Shown here: positions 8,849-18,506 of the stretch, in pieces | Layout: each line of letters opens with the position of its first letter | How positions within the stretch are numbered: position 1 is the first letter of the stretch | Origin: Alphaproteobacteria bacterium | GTDB lineage: Bacteria > Pseudomonadota > Alphaproteobacteria > Puniceispirillales > Marisalimonadaceae | Assembly (NCBI GenBank): GCA_004213885.1 | Contig: SGYL01000007.1 | Coordinates: 1-64,000 of the forward strand | Length of the DNA: 64,000 nt | Reading direction: 5' to 3' | Made by a program: the position numbers and the translations under genes | Notes under the pieces: model-generated | Databases searched by the model: none | What the model was told of the DNA's origin: nothing | What the model saw: the letters and a program-made list of their open reading frames with translations, nothing else

Positions 8849-9787
8849 ATGATAAATAAAAAAAAACTTATAGAAAATATTTTAAATCAACCTCCTATAA
8901 ATCAAAACGCAGAGATTGATAAGAAAAAAACTTTAGCTGAAAATTGGTTTGTAAATTTAAGAGATCAAATCTGTAATGATTTTACAAAAATTGAGTACAA
9001 TTTTAAAATAAACAATAATAATTCTGAGAAAGTATCTGGGTTAAAATCTCCAGTTTTTACAAAAAAAAAATGGGATAGAGATGGAGGAGGTGGAGGGGTT
9101 ATTTCTATCATGAAAGGGAATGTGTTTGAGAAAGTTGGCGCAAATATTTCTACGGTCTATGGAAAATTTTCAGATAAATTTAAAAGTCAGATACCTGGTG
9201 CTGAAAAAACAGGTGATTTTTGGGCAAGTGGCATTTCTGTTGTCGCACATATGAATAATCCCTTTGTACCAGCAGCTCATATGAATACAAGGTTTTTAGT
9301 AACAGGTTTAGGTGAAAATAGAAAATTTTGGTTTGGAGGAGGGTGTGATCTCACGCCAATGTTGCCAGATAAAAAATCTGCAATTTTTTTTCATAAAGAA
9401 CTTAAATCTATGTGCGATAAATATGATAAGGAATATTATAAAAACTATAAAAAATGGTGTGATGATTATTTTTTTCTCCCGCATAGAAATGAGGCGAGAG
9501 GTGAAGGGGGTATTTTTTTTGATTACTTAAATACCTTTAAATGGGACAAAGACTTCGACTTTATCAAAGACGTAGGTAAAACTTTTTTAGCTTCATTTTC
9601 AAAAATTGTCGAAGAAAGAGTTGATAAAAATTTTAGTGATAAAGAAAAAAATATTCAATTGGTTAAAAGAGGTAGGTATGTCGAGTTTAATTTATTATAT
9701 GACAGAGGTACTATTTTTGGACTCAATACAGGTGGTAATCCTGAGGCAATTTTAATGAGTTTACCACCAAATGTTAAATGGGAATAA
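8849..9787 (+). CDS. hemF: Oxygen-dependent coproporphyrinogen III oxidase
   Basis: Oxidatively decarboxylates coproporphyrinogen III to protoporphyrinogen IX in heme synthesis, using O2. It is full length at 312 residues. Diagnostic blocks are MNTRFLVTG, WFGGGCDLTPM, HRNEARGEGGIFFDYLN and the C-terminal GRYVEFNLLYDRGTIFGL, followed by NPEAILMSLPP. Using HemF indicates an oxygen-exposed lifestyle. The cytochrome bc1 operon that needs the heme starts 78 bases downstream. Confidence 0.97.
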   Translation: MINKKKLIENILNQPPINQNAEIDKKKTLAENWFVNLRDQICNDFTKIEYNFKINNNNSEKVSGLKSPVFTKKKWDRDGGGGGVISIMKGNVFEKVGANISTVYGKFSDKFKSQIPGAEKTGDFWASGISVVAHMNNPFVPAAHMNTRFLVTGLGENRKFWFGGGCDLTPMLPDKKSAIFFHKELKSMCDKYDKEYYKNYKKWCDDYFFLPHRNEARGEGGIFFDYLNTFKWDKDFDFIKDVGKTFLASFSKIVEERVDKNFSDKEKNIQLVKRGRYVEFNLLYDRGTIFGLNTGGNPEAILMSLPPNVKWE

Positions 9788-9865
9788 AAATTAAAAAATT
9801 ACAAATTTTTTACTAGAAAAAAATTTTATACGAGCTATATATATATTATAAGGTAATCTCGAAGA

Positions 9866-10402
9866 ATGACGAATAAAAACACTCCTGATGATAAAAATAA
9901 AAGAGATTTTTTACAGGTCTCTACTTACGCTCTAGGTGCTGTTGGAGCAGCCTCTTTTGTATGGCCTTTAATAAACCAAATGAATCCAGCTGCAGACACC
10001 TTGGCATTAGCATCTACAGAAGTTGATTTAGAACAATTAGAAGAAGGTCAAGCCATCACAGTTACATGGAGAGGTAAACCTGTATTTATTAGACATCGTA
10101 CAAAAGAAGAAATAGCTTCAGCAAAGGATCAATTGTTAGATGGATTAAGAGATCCTCAAACAGATGAAGAACGTGTTCAAAATGAAAAGTATATTGTACT
10201 TGTGGGTGTTTGTACTCATCTAGGTTGTGTTCCACTTGGACAAAAATCAGGTGACGTTAAAGGTGAATATGGAGGTTGGTTTTGCCCATGTCATGGTTCA
10301 CATTACGATCATTCTGGAAGAATTAGAAAAGGACCAGCACCAACAAACTTAGAGATTCCGCAATACTCATTTTTGTCAGATACATTAATTAAAATAGGAT
10401 AA
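9866..10402 (+). CDS. petA: Ubiquinol-cytochrome c reductase Rieske iron-sulfur subunit
   Basis: The [2Fe-2S] subunit of cytochrome bc1, passing an electron from ubiquinol at the periplasmic side to cytochrome c1. It has 178 residues. The N-terminus has a Tat-like KRDFLQ followed by a hydrophobic helix that stays as membrane anchor. Cluster ligands are Cys116 and His118 in CTHLGC and Cys140 and His143 in CPCHGSH, with Cys121 and Cys142 placed for the stabilising disulfide. First gene of petA-petB-petC, 23 bases before petB. Confidence 0.97.
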   Translation: MTNKNTPDDKNKRDFLQVSTYALGAVGAASFVWPLINQMNPAADTLALASTEVDLEQLEEGQAITVTWRGKPVFIRHRTKEEIASAKDQLLDGLRDPQTDEERVQNEKYIVLVGVCTHLGCVPLGQKSGDVKGEYGGWFCPCHGSHYDHSGRIRKGPAPTNLEIPQYSFLSDTLIKIG

Positions 10403-10425
10403 GATTATTAGGAGCTTATTAAAAT

Positions 10426-11679
10426 ATGTCTAAACCAAAATTTAAAAACCCTGTAGTCAATTGGATTGATTATAGACTACCAATATTTACATTTATGAAT
10501 CATGAATTGAATGAATATCCAACACCCAAAAACCTGAATTACTTTTGGAACTTTGGTTCATTAGCTGGTATTACATTAGTTATAATGATTGTGACTGGTA
10601 TTGTCTTGTCAATGAATTACACAGCTCACATTGATTATGCTTTTGATTCAGTCGAGAGAATAATGCGTGATGTAAATCATGGTTGGTTGTTAAGATATAT
10701 TCATATGAATGGAGCTAGTTTTTTCTTCATTGTAGTTTATATCCATATATTTAGAGGGCTCTACTATGGATCTTATAAAGCACCAAGGGAGATATTGTGG
10801 ATACTTGGAGTTTTAATACTATTACTAATGATGGCTACTGCTTTTATGGGATACGTTTTACCATGGGGTCAAATGAGTTTTTGGGGAGCAACTGTTATAA
10901 CGAACTTATTTTCGGCTATACCATTAGTAGGTGAAAGTATAGTAACGTGGTTGTGGGGAGGATTTTCAGTCGATAATCCAACACTAAATAGATTTTTTTC
11001 ACTACACTTTGTTTTACCATTTGTAATAGTTGGTGTTGTGATTCTCCATCTAGTAGCACTTCACAGATTTGGTTCAAACAATCCTATTGGAATAGATGTA
11101 AAAGGAAAACAAGATACAATTCCATTTCATCCATACTACACTATTAAAGATTTGTTTGGATTATCTGTCTTTGCTACTATTTTTGCAGCTGCAGTTTTCT
11201 TTTTTCCCAATTTCATGGGTCATCCTGATAATTACATACCAGCCAATCCAATGGTCACACCTGCGCATATTGTACCTGAATGGTATTTCCTACCTTTTTA
11301 TGCTATTTTAAGAGCTATTCCTGATAAGCTTGGTGGTGTTTTATTTATGTTTGGTGCGATCATGGTTTTATTTGTATTACCATGGTTAGATAGATCTTCT
11401 GTTAGATCTAGTCAATTTAGGCCTTTATATAAACTATTTTTCTGGTTTTTAGTAATTGATTGTATCGCACTTGGGTATTTAGGAGCAATGCCTGCTGAAG
11501 GTATTTATGTTGTATTATCTAGATTAGCGACTGCGTATTACTTTTTTCACTTTTTAATTATTCTTCCTTTGCTTCCAAAAATAGAAAGCACAAGGCCACT
11601 TCCAGTATCGATTTCCACACCCATTATTACAGCTTCCAGTAACGCAAGTACGGTGATGGCGATGAGAGAGAAGAAATAA
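10426..11679 (+). CDS. petB: Cytochrome b subunit of the bc1 complex
   Basis: 417 residues, the quinol-oxidising and proton-translocating core of complex III. Eight membrane helices are expected. The paired heme-ligand histidines appear in helix B ([13 protein letters not shown] and VVYIHIFRG) and helix D ([10 protein letters not shown] and [12 protein letters not shown]). The Qo-site PEWY motif is present in [22 protein letters not shown] non-conserved Ser/Thr-rich tail precedes the stop. The TAA is followed immediately by the petC ATG, so translation of the two is probably coupled. Confidence 0.98.
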   Translation: MSKPKFKNPVVNWIDYRLPIFTFMNHELNEYPTPKNLNYFWNFGSLAGITLVIMIVTGIVLSMNYTAHIDYAFDSVERIMRDVNHGWLLRYIHMNGASFFFIVVYIHIFRGLYYGSYKAPREILWILGVLILLLMMATAFMGYVLPWGQMSFWGATVITNLFSAIPLVGESIVTWLWGGFSVDNPTLNRFFSLHFVLPFVIVGVVILHLVALHRFGSNNPIGIDVKGKQDTIPFHPYYTIKDLFGLSVFATIFAAAVFFFPNFMGHPDNYIPANPMVTPAHIVPEWYFLPFYAILRAIPDKLGGVLFMFGAIMVLFVLPWLDRSSVRSSQFRPLYKLFFWFLVIDCIALGYLGAMPAEGIYVVLSRLATAYYFFHFLIILPLLPKIESTRPLPVSISTPIITASSNASTVMAMREKK

Positions 11680-12456
11680 ATGAGGTTTAGTAAATTAGTA
11701 TTATACTTTTTAATCTTATTTAATTTTTCTCTTAGTAAATTAGCTTTATCTGCGGGTAAAGCTATTGAGTACCCAGACAAAAATTGGTCTTTCTCAAGTA
11801 TATTTGGAACATTTGACAAAGCTTCAGCTCAAAGGGGTTTTCAAGTTTATAAAGAAGTTTGTGCTGGATGTCATGGAATGAGATTAATCTCTTATAGAAA
11901 CTTAGCCGCTTTGGGATATAATCAAGATGAATTAAAAGCAATCGCCTCACAATTTGAAATAACTGATGGTCCTAATGATGATGGAGAATTTTTCACTAGA
12001 CCTGGAAGACCGAGTGATAAATTTGCATCGCCATATCCTAATAAAAAAGCAGCAATTGCAGCAAATGGTGGAGCTTATCCTCCAGATTTGTCATTAATAA
12101 TCAAAGCTAGGTCAAACGGTGCAAATTATTTACATGCTCTTTTGAGTGGATATGTAGAACCTCCCAAGGATATGAAAGTTCCAGAAGGTATGTATTATAA
12201 TAAATTTTATTCTGGCAATCTAATAGCGATGCCTCAACCTCTTTATGAAGATGGAATTGAGTACCTCGATGGTACTAAAGCTTCTCCAGATCAGATGGCT
12301 ATTGATGTAACAACATTTCTAGCTTGGGCCTCTGAACCAGAGTTAGAGGAAAGAAAAAAATTGGGAGTCACAGTTATTTTATTTTTGATTGTATTTTCCA
12401 TATTGTCTTATTTTACTATGAGACAAATTTGGGCACCAATTAAAAATAAAAATTAA
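11680..12456 (+). CDS. petC: Cytochrome c1
   Basis: 258 residues; accepts electrons from the Rieske protein and hands them to a soluble cytochrome c. A cleavable signal peptide (LVLYFLILFNFSLSKLALSA) leads to a mature protein with the heme c site CAGCH (Cys61, Cys64, His65). The axial methionine lies in NLIAMPQPL. A single C-terminal membrane helix (VILFLIVFSILSYFTM) ends in the usual basic tail. The last gene of the pet operon, it overlaps the convergent hydrolase gene by 4 bases. Confidence 0.97.
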   Translation: MRFSKLVLYFLILFNFSLSKLALSAGKAIEYPDKNWSFSSIFGTFDKASAQRGFQVYKEVCAGCHGMRLISYRNLAALGYNQDELKAIASQFEITDGPNDDGEFFTRPGRPSDKFASPYPNKKAAIAANGGAYPPDLSLIIKARSNGANYLHALLSGYVEPPKDMKVPEGMYYNKFYSGNLIAMPQPLYEDGIEYLDGTKASPDQMAIDVTTFLAWASEPELEERKKLGVTVILFLIVFSILSYFTMRQIWAPIKNKN

Positions 12457-13115
12457 ATTAAGTTTTTATTTAAAAACTCAATTGATCTTTGATAAGCAAT
12501 CTTTGAACAAACCTCATTATACTGAGATCTATGATCGCAGTTAAATCCATGGTCAGCTGGATAAGTAAATATTTTAATTTGAAGATTATTATTTTTAAAT
12601 TTAAGAACTTCATCAATAGGAATGCCACTATCTAGTTCACCAAAATGACACATAGAAGGACATTTTGTAATTAATTTAGACTTAGGTATATCTCCACCAT
12701 AATAAGCAATTGAACAATTTATATTTGTTAATTCACAACCAGATCTATAAGCCAAAGAACCACCCCAACAATAACCTACAACGCCAACTTTTCCAGCTGA
12801 TCTCACATATTCAATCGAGGATTTGATTTCATTTAAGGATAATGAATTATATTTTTCTTTTAGAATTCTTCCTTCATTAATATCATTTTTTGTGTAACCA
12901 AGTTCTATATTCTTGCTTTCTCGATCAAACAATGAGGGAGCAATAGTTAAAAAACCTTCTTTCATAAATTTTTTACAAACTTCACGTATATGTTCATTTA
13001 CACCAAATATCTCTTGAATTACAACTAATCCTCCTTTTGGTTTAGTTTCTGGACGTGAAATAAAAGCATTAAAGTTATGATTATCTAGAGTTTTTAATTC
13101 TATAGTTTCGTTCAT
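12453..13115 (-). CDS. Dienelactone hydrolase family protein
   Basis: A 220-residue alpha/beta hydrolase of the dienelactone hydrolase family. The nucleophile elbow is GYCWGG with a catalytic cysteine, and FGELDSGIPIDEV carries the acidic residue. The catalytic histidine is in YPADHGFNCD. IQEIFGVNEHIREVC near residue 34 is a family hallmark. Classic members hydrolyse dienelactone in aromatic degradation, but many are general carboxyl-esterases, and no aromatic-degradation genes lie nearby. The gene lies 12 bases after ychF, possibly in one transcript. Confidence 0.85.
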   Translation of the reverse strand: MNETIELKTLDNHNFNAFISRPETKPKGGLVVIQEIFGVNEHIREVCKKFMKEGFLTIAPSLFDRESKNIELGYTKNDINEGRILKEKYNSLSLNEIKSSIEYVRSAGKVGVVGYCWGGSLAYRSGCELTNINCSIAYYGGDIPKSKLITKCPSMCHFGELDSGIPIDEVLKFKNNNLQIKIFTYPADHGFNCDHRSQYNEVCSKIAYQRSIEFLNKNLI

Positions 13116-13127
13116 TTTTCTTTCACC

Positions 13128-14228
13128 TTAAACATTAAATCTAAAATTGAAAATATCACCATCTTGAACTATATAATCTGAACCCTCTATCCTTAATTTT
13201 CCAGACTCCTTTGCTCCTGCTTCACCTTGGCAATTCAAGTAATCACTTGTTGAAATAGTCTCAGCTCTTATAAATCCTTTTTCTATATCTGTATGAATTT
13301 TACCTGCAGCCTTAGAAGCTTGTATGCCTTTTTCAATAGTCCATGCCCTTGCTTCTTTAGGGCCAATTGTAAAAAAAGTGATCAATTCAAGAAGATTGTA
13401 TCCAGCTTTTATTAATCTTGACAAACCTGTTTCTGAAATTCCCAGATCCTTTATAAATTCAATTTTATCTTCATCATCTAATTGTGAGATTTCAGATTCA
13501 ATTAGCGTTGAAATATAAATTATTTTACTATTTGTATTGCCAAATTTGGTCTCAAGTTCTTTGGTAAAATTGTTGCCGTTTACTAAATCACTCTCTGAAA
13601 CATTACAAACAAAAAGTTCTGGTTTTGAAGTTATTAAAAACAATTTTTTTATAATTTCTTTTTCTTTCTCATTTAAATCTAATAATCCATTTATTTTTTT
13701 TCCATCAGATAGAGCTTTATAAAGTTTTTCCATTACACCATATTGATATTTTAATTCTTTATCTTCTGTGCGTATTTTCTTTTTTAGATTATTCATTTGT
13801 TTTTCTAAGCTATTTAAATCTGAAAGTATGAGCTCTGTATCAATTATTTCCTTATCTGAAATTGGGTCTATATTATTATTGACATGAGTAATTTCTTTGT
13901 CTTCGAAGCACCTTAAAACATGTAATATAGCATCAACTTCTCTAATATGTGATAAAAACTGATTCCCTAGACCTTCTCCTTTACTAGCTCCTTTAACTAA
14001 ACCTGCAATATCTACAAATTGAATTTGAGTAGGAATTATATTTTTTGATTCTGCAATTTTTGCTAATTTATCTAGTCTATCATCTGGGACAATTACATTA
14101 CCAACATTTGGTTCTATAGTGCAAAATGGATAATTTGCAGCTTCAGCTGATGTTGTTTGAGTTAATGCATTAAACAAAGTTGATTTTCCAACATTTGGTA
14201 ACCCAACAATTCCACATTTAAATCCCAT
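13128..14228 (-). CDS. ychF: Redox-regulated P-loop ATPase YchF (OLA1 family)
   Basis: A 366-residue full-length member of the Obg-like family. The P-loop GLPNVGKSTLFNALT is at the N-terminus, followed by DIAGLVKGASKGEGLGNQFL (the G3 region). The unusual NVSE-type G4 motif (CNVSES, where GTPases have NKxD) explains the ATP preference. A coiled-coil insert and a C-terminal TGS domain (FFTIGPKEARAWTIEKG) follow. YchF associates with ribosomes and stress responses. The neighbours pth and rplY form a translation-related cluster commonly seen with it. Confidence 0.96.
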   Translation of the reverse strand: MGFKCGIVGLPNVGKSTLFNALTQTTSAEAANYPFCTIEPNVGNVIVPDDRLDKLAKIAESKNIIPTQIQFVDIAGLVKGASKGEGLGNQFLSHIREVDAILHVLRCFEDKEITHVNNNIDPISDKEIIDTELILSDLNSLEKQMNNLKKKIRTEDKELKYQYGVMEKLYKALSDGKKINGLLDLNEKEKEIIKKLFLITSKPELFVCNVSESDLVNGNNFTKELETKFGNTNSKIIYISTLIESEISQLDDEDKIEFIKDLGISETGLSRLIKAGYNLLELITFFTIGPKEARAWTIEKGIQASKAAGKIHTDIEKGFIRAETISTSDYLNCQGEAGAKESGKLRIEGSDYIVQDGDIFNFRFNV

Positions 14229-14246
14229 TTATAAGCCTAAAAAAAA

Positions 14247-14819
14247 TTATTTATTATTATTAAAACATTCAAATTCTTTTGAAATGAGATTTACTAAATT
14301 CTTTGATATAAGACTAAATTTTTTTTGTATTATATTCTCTTTTTCAATTTCAGTAAAGTCAGTTAAAACCCATTTCGAAACAATATCTCTTTTGTTTTCT
14401 ATTCTGTTAACAATAGGTCTGTCAACTCCCATTCTAATTCTGTGGTATGATGTTCCTATAAGATTGTCTATCGATTTTAGACCATTATGCCCATTATGTC
14501 CGCCACCTTTTTTAACCTTAATTTCACCTAATTTAAGATCTATTTCATCGTGAAAAACAAATACATTATCTATATCAATATTATAAAAAGATTTTAATTC
14601 TAATACACTTTCACCAGATAAATTCATATAAGTAGTAGGCTTTAGTAGTATAACTTTATATGATTCTATTAAACCTAAAGTAAAAGAAGATTTAGTTTTT
14701 TTTTTAAAACTAGGTAACTTATAATTTTTTGCTAAATGATCAATGACCATATAGCCAATGTTATGTCTATTATAGCAATATTTTGTACCTGGGTTACCTA
14801 ATCCAACTAAAAGATACAT
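14247..14819 (-). CDS. pth: Peptidyl-tRNA hydrolase
   Basis: Releases tRNA from peptidyl-tRNA that has dropped off ribosomes. 190 residues, normal length. Seen are LVGLGNPGTKY with the substrate-binding Asn, NRHNIGYMVID with the catalytic His, LLKPTTYMNLSGESV, FHDEIDLKLGEIKVKKGGGHNGHNGL and the YHRIRMGV stretch. It is 9 bases downstream of rplY and 18 bases upstream of ychF in one minus-strand cluster. Confidence 0.97.
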   Translation of the reverse strand: MYLLVGLGNPGTKYCYNRHNIGYMVIDHLAKNYKLPSFKKKTKSSFTLGLIESYKVILLKPTTYMNLSGESVLELKSFYNIDIDNVFVFHDEIDLKLGEIKVKKGGGHNGHNGLKSIDNLIGTSYHRIRMGVDRPIVNRIENKRDIVSKWVLTDFTEIEKENIIQKKFSLISKNLVNLISKEFECFNNNK

Positions 14820-14828
14820 ATATGTATA

Positions 14829-15482
14829 CTATTCTTCTTTCTTATCCTCAGTTTTTTCTCCAGTTTCCTCTGTTGACTGCTCTTCTGTTGTTTCATCTTC
14901 GTCAGCATCAGACATACCGCCTCTTGGAGCAGCGATAGTAGCTACTGTAAAATCACGATCTGTTATAGTTGGCGTGCAGTTTTCAGGTAAATTTATAGAG
15001 CTAATATGTATAGTATCACCAACATTCAAACCCTCTAAATCAACAGTAATTTTTTCTGGAATAGCTGTAGCTGGGCAATTTAATTCAACTTGTGACCTTA
15101 CTACATTTAAAACTCCACCAAATTTAATACCATTACATTTATCTTCATTTATGAACTCAACAGTAATACCCACATTAACGTAAGATTTGTCTGTAACTCT
15201 TAAAAAGTCGATATGTAAAGTATCTTCAGTTACTGGATGAAATTGGATATCTCTTGGTAACACAAAGTGTTTTCCGTCTTTGGTCTCAATATTAATAAGT
15301 TGGCCAAAAATACCAGGCTTTTGCATTAAAAAATACCATTCTTTTTTTTCTAAAGAAATTGGTATTGGTTTTTCTTTATTACCATAAATAACAGCTGGTA
15401 TAAGATTATTTTTTCTAGCAAATCTGGCAGACCCCTTACCAACCTTGTCTCTAAGATTTGCTTTTAAATCAATTGCTTCCAT
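14829..15482 (-). CDS. rplY: 50S ribosomal protein L25/Ctc (long form)
   Basis: A 217-residue Ctc-type L25 that binds 5S rRNA. The N-terminal L25 domain (residues 1-95) has GKGSARFARKNNLIPAVIYG. The TL5-like C-terminal domain contains LNCPATAIPEKITVDLEGL and GDTIHISSINLP. An acidic, Glu/Thr-rich disordered tail of about 30 residues ends the protein. Forms an operon with pth and ychF. Confidence 0.96.
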   Translation of the reverse strand: MEAIDLKANLRDKVGKGSARFARKNNLIPAVIYGNKEKPIPISLEKKEWYFLMQKPGIFGQLINIETKDGKHFVLPRDIQFHPVTEDTLHIDFLRVTDKSYVNVGITVEFINEDKCNGIKFGGVLNVVRSQVELNCPATAIPEKITVDLEGLNVGDTIHISSINLPENCTPTITDRDFTVATIAAPRGGMSDADEDETTEEQSTEETGEKTEDKKEE

Positions 15483-15577
15483 TTTTTAAAAACTCCATAA
15501 ATAATTAATTGCCTCCAGGGGTGCAATAAATAAAAATTAATAACCTTTTATTATTAAAATGAAAAGAAAAATATTAA

Positions 15578-16510
15578 TTAATCAAACAAACTTGACACTG
15601 AAGATTCTGTATGAACTCTTCTTATAGCTTCCCCAAGTATAGATGCTATTGAAATTTGTCTAATATTTGATGCTAATTTAATTGGTTCAGTTGCTTGGAT
15701 AGAGTCAGTTGTGACTAAATTTTTTAAAGGTGAATTAAGGACTCTAGACACCGCAGATCCCGACAGCACACCGTGTGTCACATATGCATCAACAGAAATT
15801 GCTCCAGCTGAAATTAAAGCTTCAGCTGCATTGCATAATGTACCACCAGAATCAACAATATCATCAACTAAAATACAATGATGTTTTGATACATCACCTA
15901 TTATATTCATAACTTCAGATGCACCAGGTTTTTCTCTTCTTTTATCAATAATTGCAAGTCCAGCGTTAATTCTTCTTGCTATAGCTCTTGCTCTTAATAC
16001 TCCTCCAACATCAGGGGAAACAACTATAGTGGGGACATCTGAATATCTATCTTTAATATCTTTAACAAAAACAGGTGCTGCAAAAAGATTATCTGTAGGA
16101 ATGTCAAAAAAGCCTTGTATTTGTCCTGCATGCAAATCCATTGTAAGAACTCTATCTGCACCAGCTGAAGTTATTAAGTTAGCTACAAGTTTTGCAGAAA
16201 TTGGTGTTCTTGGACCTGACTTTCTATCTTGTCTTGCATAGCCAAAATAGGGAATTACAGCAGTTATTCTTTTTGCACTTGCTCTTCTTAATGCGTCTAA
16301 TGTAACTAGTAACTCCATTAAATTATCATTTGCAGGATATGAGGTTGATTGTATGACAAACATATCTTCGCCTCTAACGTTTTCCTTGACCTCAACAAAA
16401 ACTTCCATATCAGAGAACCTTTTAACTTCTGCATTCACAAGTTTTAAATTTAATTCTTTTGAAATTGAATCAGCTAAGGGCAAATTTGAATTACAAGAAA
16501 GTATTTTCAT
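15578..16510 (-). CDS. prs: Ribose-phosphate pyrophosphokinase
   Basis: Makes PRPP from ribose 5-phosphate and ATP, feeding nucleotide, histidine and NAD synthesis. It is full length at 310 residues. [20 protein letters not shown] and the ATP-binding [10 protein letters not shown] block are present. The flexible catalytic region [14 protein letters not shown] and the PRPP-binding loop [19 protein letters not shown] are intact. A 95-base gap separates it from rplY. It may have its own promoter in the AT-rich 97-base gap upstream. Confidence 0.97.
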   Translation of the reverse strand: MKILSCNSNLPLADSISKELNLKLVNAEVKRFSDMEVFVEVKENVRGEDMFVIQSTSYPANDNLMELLVTLDALRRASAKRITAVIPYFGYARQDRKSGPRTPISAKLVANLITSAGADRVLTMDLHAGQIQGFFDIPTDNLFAAPVFVKDIKDRYSDVPTIVVSPDVGGVLRARAIARRINAGLAIIDKRREKPGASEVMNIIGDVSKHHCILVDDIVDSGGTLCNAAEALISAGAISVDAYVTHGVLSGSAVSRVLNSPLKNLVTTDSIQATEPIKLASNIRQISIASILGEAIRRVHTESSVSSLFD

Positions 16511-16607
16511 GAATAAACCTTAAAACAAAATTCACTATATAAATAACATAATGAAACTACCAATAATTATTAAGAAAATAAAGATAATTAAATGTGGCAT
16601 GATTAAT

Positions 16608-17375
16608 TTATTTTAATCCTATAACTGATACTTGACGACCTGTTATGTTCTTCAAGCTATCACTCTTTCTGTTTTGTGTAGTTCTTCTATAACTAAAAAA
16701 ATTTTTATTCAAATACGTATCTATCTCGACATCACTAATATTGTTTATTTCATTTAAATTTAACTTATGTTTAATGAATAAAGGTAAATTAAAAAATTTT
16801 TTTTTTGACTTTTCAACAAGAATATTATTTTTTGATTTATATTCACTAGTACATTCAATTTTTATAGTTAAATCATTGCTAATTTCATATGAGTTTTGTT
16901 GAATTGTAGGGCCTATGATAGCATGGATATCTTTCCTTAAACTCCCAATTTCAATCATCTTATCTATTGTATTTTCTATAATCCCATTCAGCGCTCCTCG
17001 CCAACCTGCATGACAAGCAGCAATAATATCATTATTTAAGTCAAGAAAAAAAATTGGAGCACAATCAGCAGTAAGTATTGACAAACCTATATTTTTTAAA
17101 TTGGTAACAACTCCATCGGCATCTAATTTAAAAGATAATTGCTTTTTATCTTCTAAAAAAAATACTTTATTAGAGTGAATTTGATTAATAAAAAAAAGAT
17201 CATTTAAGTTAATCATATCTTTAACGAATTTTCTATTTTTTATAATGTTTTCATAGGAATCTTTAGTGTTAAAACTACAGTTTAGACTATTATATGGGAA
17301 AGATGAGAAACCTCTTTCTGCTGAAAAAAAATTGTAATGAACATTTTTAACTTTGCTAAATTGATATTTTTTCAT
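16608..17375 (-). CDS. pgeF: Peptidoglycan editing factor PgeF (YfiH/DUF152, polyphenol oxidase family)
   Basis: 255 residues. The metal and active-site residues of the family are visible: NQIHSNKV, ILTADCAPIF (Cys) and ACHAGWRGALNGI (His), with IGPTIQQNSYEI after them. YfiH/PgeF proteins remove mis-incorporated amino acids from peptidoglycan precursors; the same fold in other species has oxidase or purine-nucleoside activity. It ends the lgt-midA-pgeF cluster, 9 bases after midA. Confidence 0.9.
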   Translation of the reverse strand: MKKYQFSKVKNVHYNFFSAERGFSSFPYNSLNCSFNTKDSYENIIKNRKFVKDMINLNDLFFINQIHSNKVFFLEDKKQLSFKLDADGVVTNLKNIGLSILTADCAPIFFLDLNNDIIAACHAGWRGALNGIIENTIDKMIEIGSLRKDIHAIIGPTIQQNSYEISNDLTIKIECTSEYKSKNNILVEKSKKKFFNLPLFIKHKLNLNEINNISDVEIDTYLNKNFFSYRRTTQNRKSDSLKNITGRQVSVIGLK

Positions 17376-17384
17376 TTATTTTTT

Positions 17385-18506
17385 TTACAATTCAAAAATT
17401 GGCACTGCGAGATTTTTGTTACTAAAACAATTTACTTTAAATATATCACCCATTTGTCTTTTTGAAACAAGCCTCTCATATCCAGAAAGTAAATCTCTTT
17501 TTTCAAATTGATTTGCATTTAAAGACAAATTTTCAATTCTTTTATTTATACCCATTTCCAATAAAAATTCTCTTTGTGTTTTAAGCTGGTAATACTGTAA
17601 ATTTTTATTTTCTACAATTTGTTCTATATTACTAAAGTCAATTAAAGATGAATAATCACTTTCACCGATGTTATTAAATAAATTACTTCTTTCATTTTTA
17701 AATACTGATTGAAGTGTATCACCATAAGGGTCGTTTTTACCATAATCAATTAACAAATTAGCACCTTTATTCTTAAGAATTATGTCACAAATTTGATTTA
17801 TATGTGATAATACAAAAGGTGAGTGTTCTATAGTTGTTTCCTCATTTAATTTATCAAAGTCTTTTTTGATAATATTTGATATAAAAGGAATATCTTGAGG
17901 TTTTAGAACTTTTTCATCGAAAAAAAAGTTGTTTTTATCAAGTCTTACAATTTTTTTAGTATATATATTTTTTGTTTTATAAAATTTATATTGATTGATA
18001 GGAAGACAATCAAAAAATTCATTTGAAATAATAATTGTCGGATTATCATTTAGCTGATCCTTAATTTTAAAAATATTATTATACCATTTTAATTCCTGAC
18101 AATATTGTTTTAAATTTTCCTTTTGATAGGATTTTAAAACTTTACTAAACTCTAATAGGTGGATTTTAATATTTATATTTTCTTTTTGTTGATAAAAAAT
18201 TCTTAATATGTCTCTCATTAAAGTACCTTTTCCAGGGCCTAGTTCAAGCAAATTAATATTATGAAAATGATTTTCTCTACATAGTTGTAAAATCCATATA
18301 CCTACTAATTCACCAAATAACTGAGAAATTTCTGGCGCTGTTATGAAATGGCCTTCTTTTCCAATTAATTCATTTTTTTTTCTATTGATTGAATTATAAA
18401 ATCCAAATTGTTTATCATACAAAATAACATCTAAAAAAGTATTAAGATCAAGATAATTATTTTTTATCAATAATTTCTTTAAATGATTAATTAACTTGTT
18501 GTTCAT
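17385..18506 (-). CDS. Class I SAM-dependent methyltransferase, MidA/NDUFAF7 family
   Basis: A 373-residue member of the COG1565 family. The SAM site is LLELGPGKGTLMRDIL near residue 85, and ISNEFFDCLPINQY follows as the family's conserved NEFFD block. The mitochondrial homologue NDUFAF7 methylates an arginine of a complex I subunit during assembly; in bacteria the target is inferred, not shown. Its start overlaps the end of lgt by 20 bases. Confidence 0.9.
   Translation of the reverse strand: MNNKLINHLKKLLIKNNYLDLNTFLDVILYDKQFGFYNSINRKKNELIGKEGHFITAPEISQLFGELVGIWILQLCRENHFHNINLLELGPGKGTLMRDILRIFYQQKENINIKIHLLEFSKVLKSYQKENLKQYCQELKWYNNIFKIKDQLNDNPTIIISNEFFDCLPINQYKFYKTKNIYTKKIVRLDKNNFFFDEKVLKPQDIPFISNIIKKDFDKLNEETTIEHSPFVLSHINQICDIILKNKGANLLIDYGKNDPYGDTLQSVFKNERSNLFNNIGESDYSSLIDFSNIEQIVENKNLQYYQLKTQREFLLEMGINKRIENLSLNANQFEKRDLLSGYERLVSKRQMGDIFKVNCFSNKNLAVPIFEL

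Noticed and set aside
11547-11819. Minus-strand frame across the petB-petC junction, and other antisense frames
   Set aside because: It is fully covered by the real genes of the pet operon and shows no family-like sequence. Other long antisense frames within genes such as carB, glyS and prs were left out for the same reason.
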